DNA from: Ferranicluibacter quercicola
Lineage (GTDB): Bacteria > Pseudomonadota > Alphaproteobacteria > Rhizobiales > Rhizobiaceae
NCBI RefSeq assembly: GCF_021168455.1
Contig: NZ_JAJOZR010000001.1
Location: 62,001-126,000 of the forward strand
Length of the DNA stretch: 64,000 nt
Direction: 5' to 3'
The translations under genes were made by a program, and so were the position numbers. Below the pieces are notes generated by a model that worked only from the letters and a program-made list of their open reading frames with translations, did not search any database and was not told where the DNA came from. Shown here one piece after another: positions 24,923 to 33,079 of the stretch (position 1 is its first letter; each line of letters starts with the position of its first letter).

Positions 24923-25885
24923 ATGAACATCAACGACCCGGCCCAGCTCGCGCGCATCAAGGCGGAGATTGTCGACAGTTTCGACGAGGAACTGGAAATG
25001 CAGATGGAGGAGGATCGCCTCGACGACCTCTTCGAAGAGGCCACCGACCCGACGGCCGAACCGCTTCTCGATCGCAAGGTCTATTTTCAGGAGCTTTTTC
25101 GTCTTCAGCACGAACTCGTGCGCCTGCAGGATTGGGTGCAGCACAAAAAGCTCAAGGTCGTCGTGCTGTTCGAGGGGCGCGACTCCGCCGGCAAGGGCGG
25201 TGCCATCAAGCGCGTGACCCAGCGGCTCAATCCGCGCGTCTGCCGCGTGGTCGCGCTGCCGGCGCCCTCCGAGCGCGAACGCCACCAGTGGTATTTCCAG
25301 CGTTACGTCCAGCACCTGCCGACGGCCGGCGAGATCGTTCTGTTCGATCGCAGCTGGTACAACCGCGCCGGCGTCGAGCGGGTGATGGGGTTCTGCACGC
25401 CGGACGAGCTGGAGGAGTTCTTCCAGTCCGTTCCGCAGTTCGAAAACATGCTCGTGCGCTCCGGCATCATTCTGATCAAATACTGGTTCTCGATCACGGA
25501 TGACGAACAGGCCTTCCGCTTCAACATGCGGATCCGGGATCCGCTGAAGCAGTGGAAGCTGTCTCCGATGGATCTGGAGAGCCGCATACACTGGGAAGCC
25601 TATACCAAGGCCAAGGAAGACATGCTGGAGCGCACGCACCGCCCGGAAACGCCCTGGTGGGTGGTCGATGCCGTGGACAAGCGCAAGGCGCGCCTGAACT
25701 GCATTTCGCATCTCCTGCAGCAGATCCCCTACGAGGATGTTCCCAAGCCGTCCGTCCAGCTGCCGGACCGCGCCCGCAACGCCGATTACTACCGCAAGCC
25801 GGTGCCGGCGGACATGTACGTGCCGGATGTCTACGGCACGCCCGACGCCGGGGCGCCCCGCCACGTCCGGAAGAGCGGCGCGTAA
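24923..25885 (+). CDS. ppk2: Polyphosphate kinase 2
   Basis: This 320-residue enzyme transfers phosphate between polyphosphate and nucleoside di- or monophosphates. The P-loop is GRDSAGKGG (residues 85-93) and the second nucleotide motif is LFDRSWYNRAGVERVMGFC (from residue 140). The basic lid follows, with FRFNMRIRDPLKQWKLSPMD. The N-terminal 70 residues are acidic and helical. The start has GGAG at optimal spacing. Length and motifs fit the one-domain PPK2 class; the preferred nucleotide cannot be told reliably by eye. It stands alone between DUF808 and a phospholipase D gene. Confidence 0.95.
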   Translation: MNINDPAQLARIKAEIVDSFDEELEMQMEEDRLDDLFEEATDPTAEPLLDRKVYFQELFRLQHELVRLQDWVQHKKLKVVVLFEGRDSAGKGGAIKRVTQRLNPRVCRVVALPAPSERERHQWYFQRYVQHLPTAGEIVLFDRSWYNRAGVERVMGFCTPDELEEFFQSVPQFENMLVRSGIILIKYWFSITDDEQAFRFNMRIRDPLKQWKLSPMDLESRIHWEAYTKAKEDMLERTHRPETPWWVVDAVDKRKARLNCISHLLQQIPYEDVPKPSVQLPDRARNADYYRKPVPADMYVPDVYGTPDAGAPRHVRKSGA

Positions 25886-26021
25886 GCATTCGGGACCTTG
25901 GCATCGCTTTGCATCGGCAACGGCGCGTCTTCCAGCGCGAACATCTTCGCGACTGGAGATGGCCGGGCGGCGATCGGGCCCTATCTCCGCTGCTCCGACG
26001 GTGTAGGGAATGTAAGAGGCG

Positions 26022-27464
26022 ATGCAGACACTTCTGGTGGAACAGCAGACCTGTTGGCGGGTCGCGCGTGCGGACCGGCTTTCGGTCATTGTCGATGCCG
26101 AGGCCTTCTTCCGCCATGCCCGGCAGGCGATGATGAAGGCGAAAAGGTCGATCGTGCTGATCGGCTGGGATTTCGACACGCGCATCGATCTCGTGCCCGG
26201 CAAGAGCACGGATGGTTCGCCCGACAAGCTCGGACGCTTTCTGAACTGGCTGGCGGAGCGCAACGAGGCGCTCAACATCCGCATCCTCAAATGGGATATG
26301 GGCCTGTTCGCCTCGCTCGTCCGCGGCGAAACGCCGGTCTACATGCTCGGCTGGCTGTTTTCCGACCGCGTCAGTCTGAAGCTCGACAGCGCACATCCGC
26401 CGCTGTCGGCGCATCATATGAAGCTGCTCGTCATCGATGACGAGGTCGCGTTCTGCGGCGGCATCGACATGACGGTCGGCCGCTGGGATACGTCGGAGCA
26501 TCTGGAAAAGGACAAGCGTCGCCGTTCGCCGCTGGGATTTGCGCAGGAGCCCTGGCACGACGCGACGACGTGCTTTTCCGGCAAGGCCGCTGCAGCCCTG
26601 GCCGAACTCGCGCGCACGCGCTGGCAGGAAGCGACGGGCGATACGCTGGAGCCGGTCGAAAGCGCATCGGACGCCTGGCCGGACGATCTCGCCGTCGATT
26701 TCCGCGATATCGACGTCGGCATCGCCCGCACGCTGCCGCAATATGACGAACGCCAGCAAGTGGTGGAGATCGAAACCGCGACGCTCGCCATCATCGCCGC
26801 CGCGCGCGAGACGCTCTATATCGAAAGCCAGTATTTCGCCTCGCGTCGGATCGCCGAGGCCTTGGCGAAACGCCTGGAGGAACCGGACGGACCGGAAATC
26901 GTCGTCGTCAACCCGCAAGGGGCGAACGGCTGGCTGGAAGCCAAGGCCATGGACTCCGCCCGTATCCGGCTCATGAAGATCGTTCGCGATGCCGACCGGT
27001 TCGACCGGTTCCGCATTCTCTATCCGGTCAACGATGCGGACACGCCGATCTACGTGCATGCCAAAATCATGATCGCCGACGACCGGATCCTGAAGCTCGG
27101 CTCCGCCAACCTCAACAACCGGTCGATGGGCTACGATACGGAATGCGACGTGCTGATCGAAGCGCGCCCCGATGAGCCGGAGATGGCGCAGAAGATCGCC
27201 GCATGCCGCAACGCGCTCATCGGCGAACATCTGGGGCACGGTGTGGACGGCGTGGCCGCCGCGATCGCCGAGCATGGGTCGCTCGTCAAAGCCATCGGGG
27301 CGCTGACCGCGCAGACAGGGCGCCGGCTGGTGCCCGTGGCAATGCGCGAGCTCACCGCAGCCGAAGAGATGATGGCGGAATCGGACATGGCCGACCCCGA
27401 ACGCCCGGCCGGCGTCAAATACCGGACATCCAGCTTCCTGAAGCGACGGTTTCACAGGTCCTGA
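26022..27464 (+). CDS. Phospholipase D-like protein (two HKD motifs)
   Basis: This 480-residue protein has both active-site motifs of the phospholipase D superfamily. The first is HHMKLLVIDD (His132, Lys134, Asp139) and the second VHAKIMIADD (His346, Lys348, Asp353), followed by GSANLNNRSMG. The order and spacing fit cardiolipin-synthase or phosphodiesterase-like proteins, but there is no N-terminal membrane helix, so it is probably cytoplasmic or peripheral. It begins 136 bases after ppk2 on the same strand. A hairpin follows the stop. Confidence 0.9.
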   Translation: MQTLLVEQQTCWRVARADRLSVIVDAEAFFRHARQAMMKAKRSIVLIGWDFDTRIDLVPGKSTDGSPDKLGRFLNWLAERNEALNIRILKWDMGLFASLVRGETPVYMLGWLFSDRVSLKLDSAHPPLSAHHMKLLVIDDEVAFCGGIDMTVGRWDTSEHLEKDKRRRSPLGFAQEPWHDATTCFSGKAAAALAELARTRWQEATGDTLEPVESASDAWPDDLAVDFRDIDVGIARTLPQYDERQQVVEIETATLAIIAAARETLYIESQYFASRRIAEALAKRLEEPDGPEIVVVNPQGANGWLEAKAMDSARIRLMKIVRDADRFDRFRILYPVNDADTPIYVHAKIMIADDRILKLGSANLNNRSMGYDTECDVLIEARPDEPEMAQKIAACRNALIGEHLGHGVDGVAAAIAEHGSLVKAIGALTAQTGRRLVPVAMRELTAAEEMMAESDMADPERPAGVKYRTSSFLKRRFHRS

Positions 27465-27486
27465 CGGTTCCCTGCGACGTCCGCTT

Positions 27487-27511
27487 CGTCTCGGCATTTT
27501 CCGCCGAGACG
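27487..27511. terminator. Bidirectional hairpin between convergent genes
   Basis: A 9-bp perfect stem (CGTCTCGGC with GCCGAGACG) and a 7-base T-rich loop (ATTTTCC) lie between the ends of the phospholipase D gene and the convergent small gene. There is no long T-run, but the location suits a shared terminator. Confidence 0.55.
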
Positions 27512-27520
27512 TCGGGCCGC

Positions 27521-27784
27521 CTACATGGCCGACATATCGTCCAGCAGGTTCTGGGCGAGTTCGCTGATCGCGACCTCGGCCTCCTCCAGTCCCCAGCCGA
27601 CCTTTTCCGCTTCCTTCGCCAGACGTTGAAACGGCGGTGGAAGGCGGCCGGAAGCGGTCTCCACGATGTTTTCCGGCGTCAGCCCTTTGGCGATATCGAG
27701 AAACGTCTGCTCGACGGCCTCCTGGCAGGCGATGTCGCGGTCCGGGTACGGGCCGGATCCGCGCGGCTTGTTCAGTAGCAGCAT
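27521..27784 (-). CDS. Small conserved-looking protein of unknown function
   Basis: This 87-residue acidic protein is predicted to be mostly helical (LAKEAEKVGWGLEEAEVAIS) with no membrane segment, signal peptide or Cys cluster. I do not recognise it. It starts at MLLLNKPRGSG, preceded by AGGAG-like bases, and lies 33 bases after the DUF3429 gene on the same strand, so it may be the last gene of the group oxidoreductase, DUF3429, this protein. Codon use is like that of its neighbours, which supports a real gene. Confidence 0.6.
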   Translation of the reverse strand: MLLLNKPRGSGPYPDRDIACQEAVEQTFLDIAKGLTPENIVETASGRLPPPFQRLAKEAEKVGWGLEEAEVAISELAQNLLDDMSAM

Positions 27785-27817
27785 GTCGTTTCGCTCCTGT
27801 CGTTGTTCGTTGCGGGT

Positions 27818-28243
27818 CTATGCCAGTCGGTAGAGCATCGCAACATAGGCCAGCGCGACGATGACGGTGATCCGCGTCCGCAACCTGACATACCACCGGT
27901 GTTCGAGGTCGTTGGCAAAGATGATCCGGTCGGCCAGAAGCAGCAGCGCGAAAACGATCAGTTGCAGGCCCGCGGAGAAGGTGGGCTGGCGGACGAGCAG
28001 CGTCGCGAAGGACAGCAGCGCGAAGACATTGCTGGCGACGACCACCGCGAGGCCTGCCTTCCCCATCTGCGCCGCGCCCCAGAGCGTGCCGGCCATGAAG
28101 GCCGAGATGACGGCGCCGTAGGCGAGGAACGCCTGGCTTGTATCGATGCCGAGCACGGTGACGGGTGCGACCACCAGCAGCCAGAACGGCAGGGCGCCGG
28201 AATATGTCAGCAGTGTCGAGGCGGTTTTGGATCGTGTCGTCAT
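27818..28243 (-). CDS. DUF3429 family membrane protein
   Basis: This 141-residue protein has about five hydrophobic helices (for example TLLTYSGALPFWLLVVAPVT and GLQLIVFALLLLADRIIFA) and the family pattern GTLWGAAQMG. It has no known function. Its start at MTTRSKTAST overlaps the stop of the upstream FAD oxidoreductase by four bases, so they are translationally coupled. A longer frame upstream lies inside that oxidoreductase and is rejected. Confidence 0.8.
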   Translation of the reverse strand: MTTRSKTASTLLTYSGALPFWLLVVAPVTVLGIDTSQAFLAYGAVISAFMAGTLWGAAQMGKAGLAVVVASNVFALLSFATLLVRQPTFSAGLQLIVFALLLLADRIIFANDLEHRWYVRLRTRITVIVALAYVAMLYRLA

Positions 28244-29235
28244 GGCGGTGTTTCCCGTAAGGCGGGGAGAAGTGCGTCTGCGAGCCGGCTCGCGCTCTCG
28301 AACGCTGCTTCGACGCGGCCGGCAATGCACCAGTCGCCGCAACTGGCCAGCTGTTGCGCCGGATCGAGCAGGAACGGCTGGCCGGCAGGTCGTGCGACGT
28401 TCGCGTATCGCCAGCGCTTGATGACGGCGCTATCCGCTTCGGTGCTGTCCAAGGGGACGTACCGGCGAACCGCCTCGATGATCTGGACCCGCAGGCTTTC
28501 GAGCGGTGCCTCGATATGCCGGTCGGACCATTCCGGGCCGGCGTTAACGACGAGGCATGGCGCATCGTCGCGGCCGGGCTTGGTATCGTTGCGAGAGATC
28601 CAGCTGATGACCGGATCATCGAGGCGCGCGGCTGCAAACGGTGTTGCCGCACCGGGCTTCAATGGGACCATCAGGGTGAAGCAGGCATGCATGCGGGTCG
28701 TCTGCATGGCTGCGTGATGGGCAAAGGCGGGCGGGAGCAGGGCTGCCGACTGCGGCGCCGGCGCCGTTGCGACGATCCAGTCGAAGGGGCCGTCCTCGCC
28801 GGCGCCCGCCGTCAGGGTCCAGTGTCCGGGTGTTCCGGACACGGAAGAAATCTCGGTGTCGAAAGCGATATCGCAATCCCTCGCCATCCATTTCGGCAGC
28901 GCATTCATCGCCGGCTTGCCGACATATCGTGGCGCATCGGCGCGCGGGCCGTCCTGCCGTGCCGCCGGCAGGGAGACGATGTCCCGGTTCCAGCGTTCCA
29001 CGGCGCCGTCGGCTGCGGCCGCGTCCAGCAGGTCGCGGAAGCGCGGCTCGCGGATCGTGATATACTGGGCGCCGTGATCGAACGCCCTGTCCTCGATCCG
29101 GCGCGTGGCCATCCTGCCGCCGATGCCCCGGCTTTTTTCGAAGATGCGGATGGCGGCGTGACCGGCGAGGGCGCGGGCGAGCGTCAACCCCGCCATTCCC
29201 GCACCGATGATGGCCACGCGTTTCGGATCGCTCAT
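28240..29235 (-). CDS. NAD(P)/FAD-dependent oxidoreductase (renalase/amine-oxidase-like)
   Basis: This 331-residue flavoprotein has an N-terminal dinucleotide fold (VAIIGAGMAGLTLARALAG, then RIFEKSRGIGGRMATRR) and the renalase-like signature FDHGAQYITIR. The C-terminal substrate domain contains KRWRYANVARPAG and the FAD-contacting GDWCIAGRVEAAFES. Family members oxidise small nucleotide or amine substrates; the substrate here is unknown. The ATG is preceded by GGGAGACGC. It is coupled to the DUF3429 membrane protein, a pair that might act together. Confidence 0.85.
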   Translation of the reverse strand: MSDPKRVAIIGAGMAGLTLARALAGHAAIRIFEKSRGIGGRMATRRIEDRAFDHGAQYITIREPRFRDLLDAAAADGAVERWNRDIVSLPAARQDGPRADAPRYVGKPAMNALPKWMARDCDIAFDTEISSVSGTPGHWTLTAGAGEDGPFDWIVATAPAPQSAALLPPAFAHHAAMQTTRMHACFTLMVPLKPGAATPFAAARLDDPVISWISRNDTKPGRDDAPCLVVNAGPEWSDRHIEAPLESLRVQIIEAVRRYVPLDSTEADSAVIKRWRYANVARPAGQPFLLDPAQQLASCGDWCIAGRVEAAFESASRLADALLPALRETPP

Positions 29236-29332
29236 GCGTCTCCCGATCGTTCCTGTCGCCGACATGCCCCATTGCAGCGGCTGATCGAGGATCTAACGCC
29301 GCTGCGCGCGACGGCAACGGTCGAGCGACCGT

Positions 29333-29680
29333 TCATCGAAACAGGCGCTGCAGACGCGGGCGCACCCGCAGGAAACCGCGATAGGCGGTATCGAAGAGCG
29401 GTGTCACCGGCCCCCATCCGGCCAGAAGGCCGAGCGGGCGCAACAGCGGAATGGCGCGCCACATCGCAGCGAAGGCGGCAGCGCCCGAGAGAAGCCGCCC
29501 TTTCTCTTCGGCATGGAACCGCGCAAGAATATCGCCCCGGTCGATCGGACAGGAGGATGCGGGGTCGCAGGCATCCACGAACCGGATCGCCTGACGCCGG
29601 TCGAGCCGCCGCATGAGCGCGATTTCGCGCTGGCAAAGCGGGCATCCGCTATCGAACCAGACGGTGACTTTCTCGACCAT
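29333..29680 (-). CDS. DCC-family (DUF393) thiol-disulfide oxidoreductase-like protein
   Basis: This 115-residue protein starts VTVWFDSGCPLCQREIALM, the DxxCxxC motif of the DUF393 family, which is predicted to have a thioredoxin-like fold. Residues 60-115 contain a hydrophobic stretch (PLLRPLGLLAGWGPVTPLFD). I choose the ATG at 29680 because GGAGGG is six bases upstream; an ATG two codons earlier would abut the ribosome site. It is probably transcribed with the oxidoreductase, 97 bases downstream. A redox or quinone-related role is only family-level inference. Confidence 0.82.
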   Translation of the reverse strand: MVEKVTVWFDSGCPLCQREIALMRRLDRRQAIRFVDACDPASSCPIDRGDILARFHAEEKGRLLSGAAAFAAMWRAIPLLRPLGLLAGWGPVTPLFDTAYRGFLRVRPRLQRLFR

Positions 29681-29872
29681 GGACATCCCTCCGAAGACCC
29701 GTGACCCCCGACAAGAAACGGATGGTGACGGTGTGGGAGAGGTACGGAAGCGAAGCTGCGCCGGTTCAGTGGCGTGACCGATCGATGCAACCGCGCCCTG
29801 CGGCCCTCATCAATGACTTCAACGAAAATTAACCATGACTGATTTAGGGTCGCCGAAAGAGGGCTGCGGATC

Positions 29873-31564
29873 ATGTTGGCACCGTTACGGACATTGGCTG
29901 GAATAACGGCGACCCATATGCGCGGCATATTCGTCTATTCCATCATCGCAAACCTGCTGGTCATCGCGCCCTCCATCCATATGCTGCAGGTGTACGATCG
30001 CGTGCTCGGCTCGCGGTCGATCGGGACGCTGGTCTACCTTACCCTGATCGTTCTCGTCGCTCTGGTGGTCTGGGGGCTGGCCGATGCGGTGCGCAGCCAT
30101 CTCGCCGTCCGGGCGGCGGCGAAATATACCGTAACGGTTGCACCGAAGCTTTTCGCGCGGCTTGCGGCGGACCAGAAGGCAGGCCCGAAAGCCGGCAAGA
30201 TGCTGCGCGATTTTTCCGCCGCCCGCGCCTTCATCGGCGGGCGCACCTTCGCCTCCCTGTTCGATGTGCCGTTCATTCCCCTTTACGTGCTGATCATGAC
30301 GGTGCTCCACTGGAGCCTCGGCCTCCTGACCGTCGTCGGCATTCTCGTCCTCGCCGCGCTTTCCTGGCTCAACATGGCCGCGACCGAAAAGGAGCGGGAG
30401 CGCAGCCGGCAGGCGGAGAACGATGCGATCAGCTTCGCCCAGAGCGCTTTCAACCGCATCGAGGACCTGCGCGCCCATGGCATGCTCTCGACGTTTCTCA
30501 CCATCTGGGGACGCAAGACGGCGCTCGGCCTTCGGGAAAGCGAGGCGGCGGGTGCCACCTCCGCGCGCTATCAGGCGATCAGCAAGGCTTTCCGCCAGAT
30601 GCTGCAGGTGCTGATGATGGGCTGGGGCGCGTTCCTCGTGCTCAGCAACGAAATGTCGGCCGGCATGATCTTCATGTCCTCGATGATCTCCGGCAAGGCC
30701 TTCGCGCCGATCGACCAGGTCATCGGCGGCTGGGAGCAGATCTCGCGCGGCGCGGCCTCCATCCGCGACATCGAGGAGATGATCGGTCCCGACAAGTCGA
30801 TCCAGGCGCGCATGACGCTGCCTGCGCCGGAGGGCAGACTCGCCCTCCACGGCGTGAGCTTCGCGCCCGATCCGAACAAGCCCGACCGGTACCTCTTGAA
30901 GGACGTCGACCTGCAGGTCATGCCGGGCGAGGTCGTGCTGATCACCGGCGCGACCGGGGCGGGCAAATCGACGCTCATCCAGATCATGGTCGGCGCCATC
31001 GCGCCGACGGGCGGCGCGGTTTCCGTGGATGATATCGCGCAGGACGTCTGGCCGTCGGCCCAGTGGGGCCGCACGATCGGTTATGTCTCGCAGGACATCG
31101 AGTTCTTCCCCGGCACGATCGCCGCCAATATCGCCCGGTTCGACCCGGATGCGACCGAGGACAGGATCATCGCCGCGGCCAAGGGCGCGAGCGTCCATGA
31201 CCTGATCGTCGGCCTGCCCGAGGGCTACCGCACGCTGGCCGGCAACCGCTCGTTCCTCCTGTCCACCGGGCAGAAGCAGCGGATCGCGCTGGCGCGCGCG
31301 CTTTATGGCGATCCGAAGATCCTCGTGCTCGACGAGCCGAATGCGAGCCTCGACCAGAAGGGCGAACGCGCGCTTCTGGTGGCGGTCGCGGAGGCCCGGC
31401 ACCGCAAGGCGGCCGTCGTCATCGCCGCCCATCGCACCTCCATTCTCCGCGTGGTGGACCGGGCGTTCACGATCGCCGACGGCACGCTCCAGCCGCTGAC
31501 CCTCCTTGCCGAGCAGCCCGCAGCGCCAGCGGCACCCCGACACGACCAGACACAGGTGGCCTGA
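29873..31564 (+). CDS. Type I secretion system permease/ATPase (PrtD type)
   Basis: This 563-residue inner-membrane ABC exporter energises type I secretion. It has an N-terminal membrane domain of about six helices and a C-terminal ATPase with Walker A GATGAGKST (about residues 360-368) and Walker B ILVLDEPNASLD. It lacks the N-terminal C39-like domain of HlyB, as in PrtD/AprD exporters of RTX proteins. The signature reads LSTGQKQRIALARAL, with Thr replacing the first Gly of LSGGQ. It is the first gene of an ABC-HlyD-TolC operon that ends 15 bases from the convergent giant gene, its likely cargo. Confidence 0.95.
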   Translation: MLAPLRTLAGITATHMRGIFVYSIIANLLVIAPSIHMLQVYDRVLGSRSIGTLVYLTLIVLVALVVWGLADAVRSHLAVRAAAKYTVTVAPKLFARLAADQKAGPKAGKMLRDFSAARAFIGGRTFASLFDVPFIPLYVLIMTVLHWSLGLLTVVGILVLAALSWLNMAATEKERERSRQAENDAISFAQSAFNRIEDLRAHGMLSTFLTIWGRKTALGLRESEAAGATSARYQAISKAFRQMLQVLMMGWGAFLVLSNEMSAGMIFMSSMISGKAFAPIDQVIGGWEQISRGAASIRDIEEMIGPDKSIQARMTLPAPEGRLALHGVSFAPDPNKPDRYLLKDVDLQVMPGEVVLITGATGAGKSTLIQIMVGAIAPTGGAVSVDDIAQDVWPSAQWGRTIGYVSQDIEFFPGTIAANIARFDPDATEDRIIAAAKGASVHDLIVGLPEGYRTLAGNRSFLLSTGQKQRIALARALYGDPKILVLDEPNASLDQKGERALLVAVAEARHRKAAVVIAAHRTSILRVVDRAFTIADGTLQPLTLLAEQPAAPAAPRHDQTQVA

Positions 31565-31570
31565 CGCAGG

Positions 31571-33079
31571 ATGACACACGACCGACCTGTACAGATGCCG
31601 CCTGCCGGCGGCGGTCAGGGCCTAAGCCCCGGACCGTCCGACGATGGATTGTGGTCGGACCTTTTCCGTCCCGCGACACCCGTTGGCGTCGCGGACGCAA
31701 AGGTGCCGGACGACATGCAGGGTCGCTGGGCCGACGGGGTGAAGACGGAAACGCGCGACATTCTCTCTCTGTCGAGCCGCGGCCTGCTGGCCGGCGCCGG
31801 TCTTTTCCTCCTCTGGTCTCTGCTGTTTCCGATCAGCTCGGCCGTGGTTGCCGAAGGCGTGCTTGTCTCCAGCGGTCGCAACAAGGTGCTGCAGCACCGC
31901 ACCGGCGGCGTGGTGACCGACATCGCCGCGCGCGACGGCGAGGTGGTGCAGGCCGGTGCGCCCGTCCTGCGTCTCGATCCGGTCAACAACCAGGCGGATC
32001 TCATCCGCTTCAAGGCGCGCTTTGCCGTGCTCGATGCGATGCGGCGCCGGCTCGAGGCGGAGAATGCGGTTGCGGCGAACGCCGGTCGCGCGCCGACGGA
32101 TGATTTCGGGCTGATGGAGATGCGCCAGGGCTTCGATACCACGCCGGCTCCGCTCGACTCTCTTCAGACCGGCGCGACGGGTGCGGGCGATCCGCTTGTC
32201 GCCGAACAGCAGCGCCAGTTCGCGCGCGGCCGTGGGGCCGCGGATGCCGAGATCGAGGCGATGCTTGCGCGCAAGGATGCGCTGATCCGCCGGCGCGAGG
32301 GCGTCAGGGAGCGGCTGGGCGTGATGGAAACGCAGGTCGCTTCCCTCAAGCGTCAGGCCGGCGCGCTGCAACCGGCCGTCGACAGGGGGCATATTGCCCG
32401 CAAGGTGCTTTGGGACGCGGAGGACCAGCTGCTGGCACGGACCTCGGACCTTTCCAACCTGAAGGCCGAGAACGACGCGCTGGAAGACGATGCGGGCGAG
32501 ATCGACTCCCGTATCCGGCAGGCGCGGCTTACCGACCAGCGCGAGACCTCCATGAAGCTGACGGAGGTTCTGGCGGAGATGCGGCAGATTTCCGGGCAGA
32601 TGCAGGCCGCAGAGGCAGCGGTGAGCTCCGCGGACCTCCGCGCGCCGGTCACCGGCACGGTGGTCCATTCCAAGCATACGACGATCGGTGCCGTCATCGC
32701 GCCCGGCGAGGTGCTGGCCGAAATCGTGCCGTCCGGCAGCGACTTCGCCGTCAAGGCGCGCATCGCGCCGCACGACATCACCCATGTGCGCACCGGGCAG
32801 ACGGCCCGCGTCAAGATCGCGGCGCTGAACGCCCGGATTTTCGACGACATCGACGCCCGCGTTACGCGGGTTGCCGCGGACTCCACGGCGGACGAGAAGA
32901 CCGGGCAGCACTATTTCGAGGTCGATCTCCTGTTGACGCAGGCCGCCCCCGCCGAACAGGCGCTGCTTGGTCCGGGCATGACGGCGCAGGTCTATATCGA
33001 AGGCGAAAGCCGGACCTTTGCCGACTATGTCTTGGCGCCGTTTACCGACAGTCTCTCCCGCAGCTTCCGGGAGCCTTGA
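31571..33079 (+). CDS. Type I secretion periplasmic adaptor (HlyD family)
   Basis: This 502-residue adaptor links the ABC exporter to the outer-membrane channel. It has a proline-rich cytoplasmic start, one membrane helix (near residues 73-93, LLAGAGLFLLWSLLFPISSA) and a lipoyl-like segment (RTGGVVTDIAARDGEVVQAG, where the VVTDI and DGE elements are typical). A long helical hairpin follows (about residues 150-345), then the second lipoyl half with DLRAPVTGTVV and the HlyD C-terminal domain (GMTAQVYIEGE). It starts six bases after the ABC gene and its stop overlaps the next start. Confidence 0.95.
   Translation: MTHDRPVQMPPAGGGQGLSPGPSDDGLWSDLFRPATPVGVADAKVPDDMQGRWADGVKTETRDILSLSSRGLLAGAGLFLLWSLLFPISSAVVAEGVLVSSGRNKVLQHRTGGVVTDIAARDGEVVQAGAPVLRLDPVNNQADLIRFKARFAVLDAMRRRLEAENAVAANAGRAPTDDFGLMEMRQGFDTTPAPLDSLQTGATGAGDPLVAEQQRQFARGRGAADAEIEAMLARKDALIRRREGVRERLGVMETQVASLKRQAGALQPAVDRGHIARKVLWDAEDQLLARTSDLSNLKAENDALEDDAGEIDSRIRQARLTDQRETSMKLTEVLAEMRQISGQMQAAEAAVSSADLRAPVTGTVVHSKHTTIGAVIAPGEVLAEIVPSGSDFAVKARIAPHDITHVRTGQTARVKIAALNARIFDDIDARVTRVAADSTADEKTGQHYFEVDLLLTQAAPAEQALLGPGMTAQVYIEGESRTFADYVLAPFTDSLSRSFREP

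Noticed and set aside
25521..28652. A 1043-codon minus-strand frame over ppk2, phospholipase D and small genes
   Set aside because: It spans several plus- and minus-strand genes with clear active-site motifs and has no coherent protein signature.
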